Assembly: GCA_963169345.1 (NCBI GenBank)
Contig: CAUJCT010000035.1
Span: 1 to 32,721 of the forward strand
Origin: Bacteroidota bacterium
GTDB taxonomy: Bacteria; Bacteroidota; Bacteroidia; NS11-12g; UBA955
Length of the DNA stretch: 32,721 nt
Direction: 5' to 3'
The position numbers were made by a program, and so were the translations under genes. Numbering within the stretch: the first letter of the stretch is position 1; each line of letters opens with the position of its first letter. The notes below the pieces were generated by a model that made no database searches, was not told the origin of the DNA, and was given only the letters and a program-made list of their open reading frames with translations. This document shows positions 15,740 to 23,721 of this stretch, in pieces.

Positions 15740-17113
15740 TTGTTTCGTCGTCTGAATTCATATCGCGAGATTACCTTCACTATTTTTAAACTGGCTTTTC
15801 CAATTACAATGGGACAGTTAGGATTAGTGCTTATGGGATTTTCTGATGTGGTTATGCTTGGCAAATACGATACCTTGTCTATGGCATCTGCTGGTTTTGG
15901 CAATGCTGTTTTTTTTCTGTTTATGCTATTGGGTGTTGGTACCATGTATGCAGTTTCTACCATTACCTCAATTGTTGATGGTGAAAATCAACCCGAACAA
16001 GCTATACCTATTTTTAAATCTTCTAATGCAGTAGCCCTGTTTCTAAGTATTGTTCTAATGGGCATCAATTATACGGTAATTTATTATCTGCCTGTTTTTG
16101 ACCAGTCACCTGAAATGAATGAATTGGGCTCAGAATATTTGCGCATTGTTAATTATTCCGTGCCAGCCATGTTGTTTTTCAATTCAGGTAAACAATTGCT
16201 GGATGGTCTGGGCAAAACACAAATGTCCATGTACGTGACATTTTTTGCATTAATATTAAATCTGATTTTAAATTACATGCTTATTTATGGAGAATGGGGC
16301 GCTCCTGAAATGGGATTAAGTGGTGCTGCATGGGCAACAGTAATTTCCAGATATGCCATGGCAATTATTATGATGATATGGGCATGGTGGCATCCATTGG
16401 TTCAATCCTTTAAAGGAAAAGACAGCATCGTTCATAAATCGTATTTTGCAGAGATTTTAAAAGTGGGTATTCCTGTAGGTTTCACTTTTTTCTTTGAAAT
16501 TGCCGCATTCAGCATAGCTTTAATATTTGCCGGACAAATTTCAAATTTGCACGCAGGTGCTCATCAGATTGCCATTAATCTGGCATCTATAACCTATATG
16601 TTTGTAACCGGATTGGCCGCTGCCGGTAATATCATTGTTGGCAATCACTACGGCGCTGCAGATGCTGAAGGACTGCGCCGTTCAGGTATTGCAACTATAT
16701 TATTAACCATAGGAATTGAAATCATCTTTGCATTGATTTTCCTTATTTTTTACAAACAATTGCCTTATATCTATACTCAGGATGCCGAGCTTCTGGTATT
16801 AACGCCTAATTTAATTTTATTGGCGGCCTTCTTTCAATTGAGTGATGGGCTTCAGGCTGTTGGAGCAGGCGTTTTGAGAGGCATTAAAGATACCCGTATT
16901 TCCGGAATAATTGCTTTTGTTTCTTATTGGATAATAATGGCTCCCGGAGGATATTATTTGTGTTTTCACGCAGGTATGGGACTGGAAGGTATCTGGTTAG
17001 CTTTCATAGTTGGATTGAGTTTTGCAGCTGTTTTGTTGCTTTACCGCTTTCACATTAAATCTAAAAAACTGATTCAGATTTTCAAGCAGGCGAAATTGAA
17101 TACGCAGCTCTGA
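15740..17113 (+). CDS. MATE family multidrug/Na+ efflux transporter
   Basis: The 457-residue product is the normal length for the family and shows the 12-segment pattern in two halves. TM1 region text AFPITMGQLGLVLMGFSDVVMLGKYD is typical of NorM-like exporters, as are GLGKTQMSMYVTF and GAAWATVISRYAMA. The second half repeats the pattern from GIPVGFTFFFEIAAFSIALI, with AGAHQIAINLASITYM and GVLRGIKDTR. MATE proteins expel cationic drugs or metabolites using Na+ or H+ gradients. The start is TTG; the next in-frame ATG (15809) would remove half of the first membrane helix, so TTG is preferred even though the promoter box is very close. It is convergent with dtd, with 11 bases between the stop codons and no terminator seen. 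Confidence 0.9.
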   Translation: MFRRLNSYREITFTIFKLAFPITMGQLGLVLMGFSDVVMLGKYDTLSMASAGFGNAVFFLFMLLGVGTMYAVSTITSIVDGENQPEQAIPIFKSSNAVALFLSIVLMGINYTVIYYLPVFDQSPEMNELGSEYLRIVNYSVPAMLFFNSGKQLLDGLGKTQMSMYVTFFALILNLILNYMLIYGEWGAPEMGLSGAAWATVISRYAMAIIMMIWAWWHPLVQSFKGKDSIVHKSYFAEILKVGIPVGFTFFFEIAAFSIALIFAGQISNLHAGAHQIAINLASITYMFVTGLAAAGNIIVGNHYGAADAEGLRRSGIATILLTIGIEIIFALIFLIFYKQLPYIYTQDAELLVLTPNLILLAAFFQLSDGLQAVGAGVLRGIKDTRISGIIAFVSYWIIMAPGGYYLCFHAGMGLEGIWLAFIVGLSFAAVLLLYRFHIKSKKLIQIFKQAKLNTQL

Positions 17114-17124
17114 TAATGTAAAAA

Positions 17125-17577
17125 TTATTCCCTGTTTTTGGTGTCAATAGAAATTGTTACTGGTCCGTCGTTGATTAAATTCACTTTCATGTCGGCTCCA
17201 AATACACCCGATTTAACTTGTAAATCTGAATTGCTTTTTAATTGCTCTTTGAAGTATTCATAGAGTGGGATAGCCTGTTCTGGTCGTGCCGCTTTTATAA
17301 AGGATGGTCTATTGCCTTTAGCTGTTAAAGCATGTAAAGTGAACTGCGAAATAACCAGATATTCACCTTTTATATCTTCTATAGAAAGATTCATTTTGCC
17401 GTTTTCATCACTGAAAATTCGCATCTGTCTGATCTTTCCGGCTAGCCATTCGGCATCTTGTTTTGAATCACTTTCTTCAACGCCAACTAATACCAATAAT
17501 CCTCTGCCAATTGATGCGTGCAATTGTTGCTCTATAGTTACTCCTGCTTCTGAAACTCTTTGAATAATCGCTCTCAT
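17125..17577 (-). CDS. dtd: D-aminoacyl-tRNA deacylase
   Basis: At 150 residues it is the exact size of the family. The active-site motifs are both present: SQFTL (77-81) and NDGPVTI (about 136-142). The N-terminus MRAIIQRVSEAGVTI is canonical. The enzyme hydrolyses D-amino acids, and glycine mischarged on alanine tRNA, from tRNA as proofreading after aminoacylation. Its ATG overlaps the stop of the upstream barrel gene by one base (TAATG), so the two are probably cotranscribed and translationally coupled, although no functional link is apparent. Confidence 0.95.
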   Translation of the reverse strand: MRAIIQRVSEAGVTIEQQLHASIGRGLLVLVGVEESDSKQDAEWLAGKIRQMRIFSDENGKMNLSIEDIKGEYLVISQFTLHALTAKGNRPSFIKAARPEQAIPLYEYFKEQLKSNSDLQVKSGVFGADMKVNLINDGPVTISIDTKNRE

Positions 17578-18338
17578 TAGGCTTTGTCTTTATCGAGTTT
17601 TAATACCACTCCAATTTGTAATCCAAATGCGTAAAGCTGAGCTTTCATATCGCTTTTGTTGGCTCTGAGTATGGGTAAATAAATATCCGGCTGAATAAAA
17701 ATGAATGTGTTTTTATCTAATATGGGATTTTCAAGTCGAAGGCCCATTTGCAAACTGGCATTAAATCGCGATGGCTCATCTTCTTTTCCGTCTAAAATAA
17801 ATACTTTTTTACCTCTTGCCGAAAATCCAATCAGTTTGGTTCTGATATCGTGATTAATTAGAATATTTAAAGAACCACCAAACATAAAATACATTTTACT
17901 GGTCTTCATTCTTTTTATGTTTAGTTTAGAAGAAAGCATGACCGGTAAACCGAGATATTGATATCTGTAAATGTATTCCACATCGTTGCTCCCTGTTTGA
18001 GAAAGATCATTGACAATGCCTATATCCTCATGTATGGTATCCATAAATTTCAGATTCTTTCTTGAGCGTGTATATCCGAAATTTTGGAACTGCAATCCAA
18101 AGAAGATTCTTGAGTATCTGGATGTGGCGTATGAAATCATGAAGTTGGCAGAAATGGCATCTCTCCAAACATCTGCTTTATTAATAGAATCTTTAAAGCT
18201 TGGTAAGGCTTTGCTTTTAAAATTCATGATGCGGTGACCCAGAGTAGGTTCTACGGAAATGGATACTGCGGGGTCGGTCAATTGCGCCTGCGAAAAACTC
18301 ATTGACAAAAGAAACACAAGTAAAATAGGAAAACGCAT
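17577..18338 (-). CDS. PorT-like outer-membrane beta-barrel protein, function unknown
   Basis: From the ATG at 18338 the product is 253 residues. It has a clear signal peptide (MRFPILLVFLLSMSFSQAQ) followed by alternating amphipathic strands: MISYATSRYSRIFFGLQFQ, YQYLGLPVMLSSKL, KMYFMFGGSLNILI and FNASLQMGLRLENPI. This is the pattern of PorT-type eight-strand barrels common in Bacteroidota. An in-frame extension to 18488 exists, but it is encoded by short-period repeat DNA and would bury the signal peptide, so it is rejected. A -7 box lies 4 bases before this ATG. The specific role is unknown; PorT itself belongs to type IX secretion, but I cannot claim that identity. Cotranscribed with dtd. 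Confidence 0.72.
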   Translation of the reverse strand: MRFPILLVFLLSMSFSQAQLTDPAVSISVEPTLGHRIMNFKSKALPSFKDSINKADVWRDAISANFMISYATSRYSRIFFGLQFQNFGYTRSRKNLKFMDTIHEDIGIVNDLSQTGSNDVEYIYRYQYLGLPVMLSSKLNIKRMKTSKMYFMFGGSLNILINHDIRTKLIGFSARGKKVFILDGKEDEPSRFNASLQMGLRLENPILDKNTFIFIQPDIYLPILRANKSDMKAQLYAFGLQIGVVLKLDKDKA

Positions 18339-18342
18339 GAAG

Positions 18343-18350
18343 CGAAAATA
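18343..18350 (-). promoter_or_regulatory. -7 box directly before the PorT-like barrel gene
   Basis: On the minus strand TATTTTCG (one mismatch to TAnnTTTG) ends 4 bases before the ATG at 18338. This supports that start and suggests a leaderless transcript. The repeat array begins about 18 bases upstream of the box. Confidence 0.45.
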
Positions 18351-18367
18351 CGGAAAAAGAAGAGATA

Positions 18368-18470
18368 AAAGGCTGAAAGGCTGAATAGCTGAATTGCTGA
18401 ATTGTGTCGCAATGGAGGTTAAGTCGTTAAGTCGAAATGTCGTTAAGTCGTAATGCTGTCGATAAACTTT
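18368..18470. repeat. Short-period arrays upstream of the barrel gene
   Basis: AAAGGCTGAAAGGCTGAATAGCT-type 9-base units are followed by the junction GCTGAATTGTGTCGC and then AAGTCGTTAAGTCGAAATGTCGTTAAGTCG. This is the inverted orientation of the array before glyS. It opens a gene-free block of about 1.2 kb (18339-19598). Confidence 0.75.
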
Positions 18471-18486
18471 AAGTATATCCCCAATC

Positions 18487-18565
18487 AAAGTCCCAGCGGG
18501 ACGACGGTTTCATAGAAAACATGATGGAGCAGAATACAAAGTCCCGGATGGGGCGACGGTTTCAT
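18487..18565 (+). repeat. Paired AAGTCCC...GACGGTTTCAT boxes, second locus
   Basis: Boxes at 18487-18513 and 18538-18565 repeat the arrangement at 14439-14516, including the spacer start AGAAAACA and the leading CAATCAAAGTCCC. The first differs at the centre (AGCGGGACGACGG), and the second has one inserted base (GGATGGGGCGACGG). Between here and 18700 are further GCTGAAGGGCTGAATAACTG units. Confidence 0.75.
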
Positions 18566-18700
18566 TTATAACATAAGTTGAATAGTGAAGCTTGGATGGT
18601 TAAGTCCTGGGAAAAGCTGAGCGCTTCGAAGCTGAAGGGCTGAATAACTGAATTGTGTCGTTATGGAGGGGGCATCGGTGGGTGGGATAGAAATGTTGAG

Positions 18701-18958
18701 GACTTTTTTAACGTAGAATTGCACAGAACGTTATTGTCCCAAAGCTATTTGTGCTATCCCAATATACATTAAAGAAAGCCATAGATCATCTGCGAATCTT
18801 TCTGTGCCATCCCACCGCCTATGGCGGAAAGTTCGAAAAAAGCAATCATTAAAATTATTACTAACATAATCATAAACAAATAAAAAAAAAATCTGCGATT
18901 TCTGCGTTAAAAAGCAATGGGGAAGGATGAATAGCTGAAAGGCTGAATTGTGTCGCGG
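18701..18958 (+). repeat. ~260-bp direct repeat, left copy
   Basis: The copy starts GACTTTTTTAAC. It contains CAATATACATTAAAGAAAGC, ATCTTTCTGTGCCATCCCAC, the hairpin CCGCC-TAT-GGCGG (18815-18827), AAGCAATCATTAAAATTA, TCTGCGATTTCTGCGTTAAA and AAGCAATGGGGAAGGATGAA, ending in GCTGAAAGGCTGAATTG. The right copy starts 279 bases later. No gene is visible inside. Confidence 0.85.
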
Positions 18959-18979
18959 TAGAATTGTTATGGCGTTAAA

Positions 18980-19250
18980 GACTTTTTTAACTCAGAACTA
19001 CACAGAACTTTATTATACCATTTCTATTTGTGTTATCCCAATATACATTAAAGAAAGCCCTAGATCATCTGCGGATCTTTCTGTGCCATCCCACCGCCTA
19101 TGGCGGAAAGTTCGAAAAAAAGCAATCATTAAAATTAATACTAACATTATCATAAACAAATAAAAAAATTCTGCGATTTCTGCGTTAAAAAAGCAATGGG
19201 GAAGGATGAAAAGCTGAATAGCTGAAAGGCTGAAAAGCTGAAAAGCTGAA
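18980..19250 (+). repeat. ~260-bp direct repeat, right copy
   Basis: It shares nearly all blocks of the left copy in order, with scattered substitutions in the first 70 bases and near identity from CAATATACATTAAAGAAAGC onwards. The same CCGCC-TA(T)-GGCGG hairpin is at 19094-19106. It ends in a longer run of GCTGAA(A/T)AG units. A 71-codon frame crossing it is not considered a gene. Confidence 0.85.
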
Positions 19251-19287
19251 TTGTTTAATGGTGGTAGATTTAGTTGTGAGCAAAAAT

Positions 19288-19580
19288 CAACCTAGCAGGT
19301 TGGATGAATTTTTTTAACGAATTAAGGTTTTGGATTTCATTTGATTAACCACATTTAACCTTCTAGGTTGATTTTCTAATTAGTTTATGAAATTCAACCT
19401 GCTAGGTTGGGGTAATTATTTTAACAAATTAGTTTGCTGATTTTCTTTTGGTTAAAGCTATTTAACCTGCCAGGTTGAATAGAGTTTAAGTGAAATTCAA
19501 CCTGCCAGGTTGATTGAATTATTTTAACGAAATTAATTGCTGATTTTCTTTTAATTAGGTCCATTCAACCTGCTAGGTTG
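19288..19580. repeat. Three tandem ~105-bp units of paired CAACCTGCYAGGTTG palindromes
   Basis: Six palindromes lie at 19288-19302, 19357-19370, 19395-19409, 19464-19477, 19498-19512 and 19566-19580. Each has AACCT/AGGTT arms around a 3-5 base centre, and some extend to ATTCAACCT/AGGTTGAAT. Starts are spaced 69, 38, 69, 34 and 68 bases, so the array is three units, each with two palindromes separated by a conserved ATTATTTTAACGAATTA...TGCTGATTTTCTTTT spacer. The last palindrome is 18 bases from the stop of rfaE2 and would lie in its 3' untranslated RNA as a hairpin. Confidence 0.88.
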
Positions 19581-19598
19581 AATTTCCTGAAATTAAAC

Positions 19599-20093
19599 TC
19601 AACTCGATTTTATTTTCTTCTCTATCGCTGTCGTCGAATAACCTTCTATAAAATCTATGGTCTCTACTCTGCCGCCATTCTCTGTGACTGTTTTGTATCC
19701 CACAATATTTTCCGGTTTGTAATCCGACCCTTTTACCAAAACATCGGGTATCAGCAAATCAATTAGTACCTCAGGTGTGTCTTCGTCGAAAATAGTTACA
19801 TACGTTACACTGCCTAAGGCTGCAATCAAATATGCTCTGGCATTCTCGTCCTGAATTGGTCGGGAGGGTGATTTTCCCAATCTCTTTACCGATGCATCTG
19901 AATTGACGGCTACGACTAAAACATCGCCTTTGTCTGCGGCTTTGGCTAAATAATCGACATGTCCCTTGTGCAAAATATCAAAACAACCATTTGTGAATAC
20001 CACACTTTTCCCGGATTGTTTTTCCGAAACTACTTTATTAAGTAAATCTGCACGGCTTAATATCTTTGACGCTATATCAGAATGCTTTCCCAT
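19599..20093 (-). CDS. rfaE2: D-glycero-beta-D-manno-heptose 1-phosphate adenylyltransferase
   Basis: The 164-residue protein is a stand-alone RfaE domain II (HldE C-terminal half). It has the nucleotidyltransferase HxGH signature as FTNGCFDILHKGH (33-45), VVAVNSDASVKRLGK, RAYLIAALGSV, LVKGSDYKPENIVG and a late YSTTAI motif. It transfers AMP to heptose 1-phosphate to give ADP-heptose for lipopolysaccharide or other glycoconjugates. The kinase half is not here. It is the last gene of a leftward cluster with panD and a flippase-like protein; its ATG overlaps the upstream stop (ATGA). No conventional terminator follows, but the palindrome array begins 18 bases downstream. Confidence 0.93.
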   Translation of the reverse strand: MGKHSDIASKILSRADLLNKVVSEKQSGKSVVFTNGCFDILHKGHVDYLAKAADKGDVLVVAVNSDASVKRLGKSPSRPIQDENARAYLIAALGSVTYVTIFDEDTPEVLIDLLIPDVLVKGSDYKPENIVGYKTVTENGGRVETIDFIEGYSTTAIEKKIKSS

Positions 20094-21052
20094 CAGGCTT
20101 TGGTCCTTTTTGCCATGATAATGTATGAAATAGTTCCAGCCAGAATAATCATCGCTATATTACTTGAAAACATCACAATGGCTATGGAGGTTGCATTAGA
20201 AACATCCATGCTGTAAATCTGACTTAGTCCAAGTTCTATGAAATACAAAGTTGCTGAACCGGCAGGAGCTGGTACTATAACGCCCAGACTACTGAAAACT
20301 AAAGTGGATAAACCACCGGAAACTCCTAAATCGGCACTGAAATCAAATGCCTGTAAAATAAAATAGGTCATCATCCAGTAACACACCCAAATGCCAATGG
20401 TATAGGCTATGAACAACCATGGTTTTTGAAGTGTGAAAACACTTTTGATGCCATCAAAAAATCCTAAAAATAGTTTGCCCAGTTTACCTGACTTCCCAAA
20501 AATGGATTTTGCTTTAAATGCAAAAATGATCAGCAATATGATAACTGCCGCTACTATAATCAGAGCAGTTGGATTGTTCACGAATTTGACAAGTAAATTG
20601 TTATAGACATAGCCATATAACAAATCAAACTGCATAAATACTGCAGAAAAAATAACGACCATTAACATCAGAACATCCAGTATTCTTTCGCTCAACACAG
20701 TGCCGACCAATACATTTAAAGGCACTTTATCTGATTTGGACAACATGGCGCAACGTGATACTTCGCCTGAACGCGGTATACCCAAATTAACAAGATAACC
20801 ACTCATAGTAGCATGATATGCATTAGCCAGAGATGTTTCATACCCCATGGGTTTTAACATCAGTTGCCAGCGCAAGGCTCTTATAAATACAGCCAGCACA
20901 CCTACCGCGGTAGACAAAACAACATAAAAAATATTGGCTTTCTTTAAGTTGGAAATGAAGTCATCAAACTTGATGTTCTTCTGTATGAAATAGATTATTA
21001 ATACCCCTAGGGCAGCAAAAATAAGGTATTTGACTATTTCTTTTTTGTCCAA
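20093..21052 (-). CDS. Flippase-like integral membrane protein, LPG-synthase TM-domain (UPF0104) family
   Basis: From TTG at 21052 the product is 319 residues with about eight hydrophobic segments. Family hallmarks include VFIRALRWQLMLKPMGY (the ALRW turn), NAYHATMSGYLVNLGIPRSGEVSRCAML, and the late VPAPAGSATLYFIELGL. The family is related to the membrane domain of MprF/AglD and is thought to move lipid-linked molecules, but the substrate is unknown. TTG is chosen because it comes one base after the panD stop and just before DKKEIVKYLIF; an ATG at 21130 in the same frame would overlap panD by 77 bases with non-conserved residues. Membership in a panD-flippase-rfaE2 operon hints at envelope work, by inference only. 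Confidence 0.83.
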   Translation of the reverse strand: MDKKEIVKYLIFAALGVLIIYFIQKNIKFDDFISNLKKANIFYVVLSTAVGVLAVFIRALRWQLMLKPMGYETSLANAYHATMSGYLVNLGIPRSGEVSRCAMLSKSDKVPLNVLVGTVLSERILDVLMLMVVIFSAVFMQFDLLYGYVYNNLLVKFVNNPTALIIVAAVIILLIIFAFKAKSIFGKSGKLGKLFLGFFDGIKSVFTLQKPWLFIAYTIGIWVCYWMMTYFILQAFDFSADLGVSGGLSTLVFSSLGVIVPAPAGSATLYFIELGLSQIYSMDVSNATSIAIVMFSSNIAMIILAGTISYIIMAKRTKA

Positions 21053-21053
21053 A

Positions 21054-21398
21054 TCAGAGTTTGTTGAATTTGTTAGGGAAGACCAGCCAAGGCTTATGCT
21101 GTTTGGCTTCCTCGAAGTCCATAGTGGCAAATGAAATAATAATTAATTCATCTCCAATCATGCCTCTGCGTGCCGCCGCACCATTTAATCCTACGATTCC
21201 GCTTCCTCTTTCTCCTTTGATAATGTATGTCTCAAATCGCTCACCGTTGTTGTTGTTAACAATCAATACCTTTTCGTTTTCAATCATATTAGCAGCGTCG
21301 AGCAAATCCTCGTCAATTGTAATGCTACCAATGTAATTCAATTCGGTGAAAGTAATCTTCACATTATGGATCTTCGACTTTAATACTTGAATCATCAT
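21054..21398 (-). CDS. panD: Aspartate 1-decarboxylase proenzyme
   Basis: The 114-residue proenzyme contains the self-cleavage site YIGSITID with Gly24-Ser25 exactly at the canonical positions if translation starts at ATG 21398; ATG 21395 is one codon later. The downstream landmarks [20 protein letters not shown] are also present. Cleavage yields the pyruvoyl cofactor that converts aspartate to beta-alanine for pantothenate and coenzyme A. A -7 box lies 11 bases upstream. It is first in the leftward cluster panD, flippase, rfaE2. Confidence 0.95.
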   Translation of the reverse strand: MMIQVLKSKIHNVKITFTELNYIGSITIDEDLLDAANMIENEKVLIVNNNNGERFETYIIKGERGSGIVGLNGAAARRGMIGDELIIISFATMDFEEAKQHKPWLVFPNKFNKL

Positions 21399-21409
21399 AA
21401 ATTCGGGCG

Positions 21410-21417
21410 CGAAGATA
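21410..21417 (-). promoter_or_regulatory. -7 box for the panD cluster
   Basis: On the minus strand TATCTTCG (one mismatch to TAnnTTTG) lies 11 bases before the panD ATG. The same TATCTTCG variant precedes glyS. Confidence 0.5.
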
Positions 21418-21514
21418 CACAAATTTTTACCATTGATAACATTGCTTTCTGCTTGCCGCGTCTTGCTTCATTTTTTAAAGAAAACAATTGTGAAAAAAGT
21501 TCTGCCAAGACCTT

Positions 21515-22126
21515 TTAAAAACGGCCGGTTAGCCCAATTTGAATCACAGATTTGGCTAATCCCAATTCGCTGTATACACCTATATGTTCGTTGAAATAAT
21601 ACCTGAAGCCGAATGTGGCTTCCAAGCCCAGTTTTAACAAGGACGGCAGCTCCACTTTCGGTTTGTATTGATTCAATTCCGATTCAACCTTAAATTCTCC
21701 AAAGCGATAACCCATACCGATTCCAAAATAAACATCCGTGTTTTCGTGGTTCTCCGGATTTGTAAAGTAGATGTTGGCGCGCACATTGGTAGCCAGATTC
21801 CAGGATGATATTTTAATATTATTAGTGACCAGTTTTCCCTGTATGGTGTCTATGGCATCCTCTGAATAACTGACTTTGTAGTCCATGTAATTCAGATTTA
21901 ACCCTATACCAAGATACCAAACCGGCCTGAATTCGTATTTAAGGTGAAATGGTCCTTTACCTGTATTTGAATAATTGGGCTTTGAATCGAACACATTGAG
22001 ACGACTAAATGTCTGTCGTGGTAAACTGGGTCCACCTGCACCAACACTGATTATATGTTGCATATCCTGTGCTTTGCTCAGATGGACGATTGCTAAAAAC
22101 AATAATAAAGTAATCCTTTTAAGCAT
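21515..22126 (-). CDS. PorT-like outer-membrane beta-barrel protein, function unknown
   Basis: From the ATG at 22126 the product is 203 residues: a signal peptide (MLKRITLLLFLAIVHLSKAQ), then strands such as FHLKYEFRPVWYLGIGLNLNY, LATNVRANIYF, VYFGIGMGYRF and LGLEATFGFRYYF, ending IQIGLTGRF with a terminal Phe. This is a small outer-membrane barrel of the OMP_b-brl type. A longer frame to 22252 lies inside pyrC and lacks a signal peptide at its N-terminus, so the short start is chosen. The start is one base after the pyrC stop, implying cotranscription with pyrC. Function not recognised. Confidence 0.75.
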   Translation of the reverse strand: MLKRITLLLFLAIVHLSKAQDMQHIISVGAGGPSLPRQTFSRLNVFDSKPNYSNTGKGPFHLKYEFRPVWYLGIGLNLNYMDYKVSYSEDAIDTIQGKLVTNNIKISSWNLATNVRANIYFTNPENHENTDVYFGIGMGYRFGEFKVESELNQYKPKVELPSLLKLGLEATFGFRYYFNEHIGVYSELGLAKSVIQIGLTGRF

Positions 22127-22127
22127 A

Positions 22128-23462
22128 TTAGATATAAGGGTTAAACTCCAGCCTTTTGCCATTGCCGTATTCATGTATTTTGCCATTCTCAAAGGCGAGA
22201 TAACCATTGACAAAGGTTTTTTCGATGGTATGACTGAAGGTATGTCCTTCAAAGGGACTCCAACCGCATTTGTATAATAAATTGTCTTTGCTGACTGTGT
22301 GTTCAGATTTTTTCACGAGCACAATATCTGCAAAATATCCTTCACGAATGAAACCGCGGTGCTTTAATCTGAATAATATGGCAGGATTGTGACACATTTT
22401 TTGTACAATATCTTCCACTTTCAGTCGACCTTTTTCCATGAAATCGAACATAGCCTGTACACTGTGTTGTACTAATGGTCCCCCTGAAGGGGCTTTGGTA
22501 TATGGTAGCAATTTTTCTTCAATTGTATGAGGCGCATGGTCGGTTGCTACAACATCAATTCTTCCTTCCATTAAGGCTTTCCAAATACCTTCTCTGTCGT
22601 CTCGTGTTTTTATGGCAGGGTTCCATTTAATCCAGTTGCCTTTTTCTGCATAATCTTCTGACGTAAACCATAAATGATGTATACACGCTTCAGCAGTGAT
22701 GCGTTTTTTTTCTAAAGGCATTATCTCAAAAATCGCTGCTTCCTTTGCTGTTGAAATATGCAGGATGTGCAGTCTGGTACCATGTTTTTTAGCCAGTTCT
22801 ATCGCCATGCTGCTGCTTAAATAGCAGGCTTCTTCCGAGCGAATTAAATGATGGTGTGTAGCATTCAACTGATCTCCATATTCCTCAGTATAATGTTTCA
22901 AATTGCGTTGAATGGTATGCTCATCTTCGCAGTGCGTGGCAATTAAGAGGGGAGAGTTGGCGAAGATTCTGTCTAATATTCCCGGGTCATCAACCAACAT
23001 ATTTCCGGTGCTGCTTCCCATGAAAATTTTTATGCCACAAACCTGAAATCCGTTTGTTTTTAATACTTCATCGTAGTTGTTGTTGGTTGTACCCATAAAG
23101 AATGAGTAATTAGCCAGAGAACCTTTAGATGCTATATCGTATTTGTCCTGCAATAATGCCTGTGTTGTCGCCTGAGGCTTGGTGTTGGGCATTTCAAAAT
23201 AAGAGGTTACACCACCTGCAACAGCGGCTCTACTTTCAGTGTAAATATTGCCCTTCTGAGTCAATCCCGGTTCTCTGAAATGTACCTGATCATCTATCGC
23301 ACCTGGCATTAAATACTGACCTTCGGCATCAATAACAGTGGCGTTTTTAACAGAGATTGAAGTATCTATACGTTCAATCCTCTCATCTTTAATCAGCACA
23401 TCTTTTATTTCAGCTTTGCCCTCATTAACAACAGTGGCATTCTTGATTAGATACGATTTCAT
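22128..23462 (-). CDS. pyrC: Dihydroorotase
   Basis: The 444-residue amidohydrolase shows the zinc motif DQVHFREPG (His61 within it), the carbamylated-lysine region CGIKIFMGSSTGNM, ATHCEDEHTI, LHILHISTAKEA and the catalytic aspartate in VVATDHAPHTIEEK. This is a class I type dihydroorotase, closing carbamoyl-aspartate to dihydroorotate in pyrimidine synthesis. Allantoinase is the main alternative in this superfamily, but the DQVHFREPG and DHAPHT forms favour dihydroorotase. A perfect -7 box ends 5 bases before its ATG. The downstream barrel gene starts one base after its stop. Confidence 0.92.
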   Translation of the reverse strand: MKSYLIKNATVVNEGKAEIKDVLIKDERIERIDTSISVKNATVIDAEGQYLMPGAIDDQVHFREPGLTQKGNIYTESRAAVAGGVTSYFEMPNTKPQATTQALLQDKYDIASKGSLANYSFFMGTTNNNYDEVLKTNGFQVCGIKIFMGSSTGNMLVDDPGILDRIFANSPLLIATHCEDEHTIQRNLKHYTEEYGDQLNATHHHLIRSEEACYLSSSMAIELAKKHGTRLHILHISTAKEAAIFEIMPLEKKRITAEACIHHLWFTSEDYAEKGNWIKWNPAIKTRDDREGIWKALMEGRIDVVATDHAPHTIEEKLLPYTKAPSGGPLVQHSVQAMFDFMEKGRLKVEDIVQKMCHNPAILFRLKHRGFIREGYFADIVLVKKSEHTVSKDNLLYKCGWSPFEGHTFSHTIEKTFVNGYLAFENGKIHEYGNGKRLEFNPYI

Positions 23463-23467
23463 TAGGG

Positions 23468-23475
23468 CAAATTTA
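23468..23475 (-). promoter_or_regulatory. -7 box directly before pyrC
   Basis: On the minus strand TAAATTTG is an exact TAnnTTTG match with only 5 bases to the ATG, again pointing to a leaderless or nearly leaderless message. Confidence 0.5.
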
Positions 23476-23599
23476 TATAAATCGATTCAAATATTTGGAT
23501 GTAAGAGCAATCTTTGGAATATTTTATCAGCAATCTTCTCCATACAGTAGTCGTTTATTTTAACACAGAACAAGGGCAGAGCTCAAGGATGCCAACGTA

Positions 23600-23700
23600 A
23601 GGTAGGTCGCAGAACTAAGACAGAACACGCAGAGCACACAGAATATGTTTGTCTTTTGATACGGCCATTGGTTTGCTTACGCAAACAGGAATACGCTGAA
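23600..23700 (+). repeat. Dispersed ~100-bp element, copy
   Basis: It contains GGTAGGTCGCAGAACTAAG, ACACGCAGAGCACACAGAA, TTTTGATACGGCCATTG and the core GTTTGCTTACGCAAAC, where one base (G to A) of the usual TTGC loop differs. It is preceded at 23586-23596 by GATGCCAACGT, the same words that end copy 1, so an older partial copy probably lies in tandem. Confidence 0.82.
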
Positions 23701-23721
23701 TAATTGCAGAAAGCTTCAAGC

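Noticed and set aside
18339..18488. N-terminal extension of the barrel gene
   Set aside because: It is encoded by the short-period array, would bury a clear signal peptide, and overlaps the promoter box.
18948..19163. 71-codon frame in the right copy of the 279-bp repeat
   Set aside because: The left copy does not preserve the frame, and no family resemblance is visible.
19288..19580. CRISPR array
   Set aside because: Repeats are only about 15 bases and palindromic, the intervening sequences are themselves repeated, and no cas genes are present.
21053..21130. Longer flippase start inside panD
   Set aside because: The added residues are antisense-unlike but frame-shifted panD sequence with no family match; the TTG one base after the panD stop fits the operon better.
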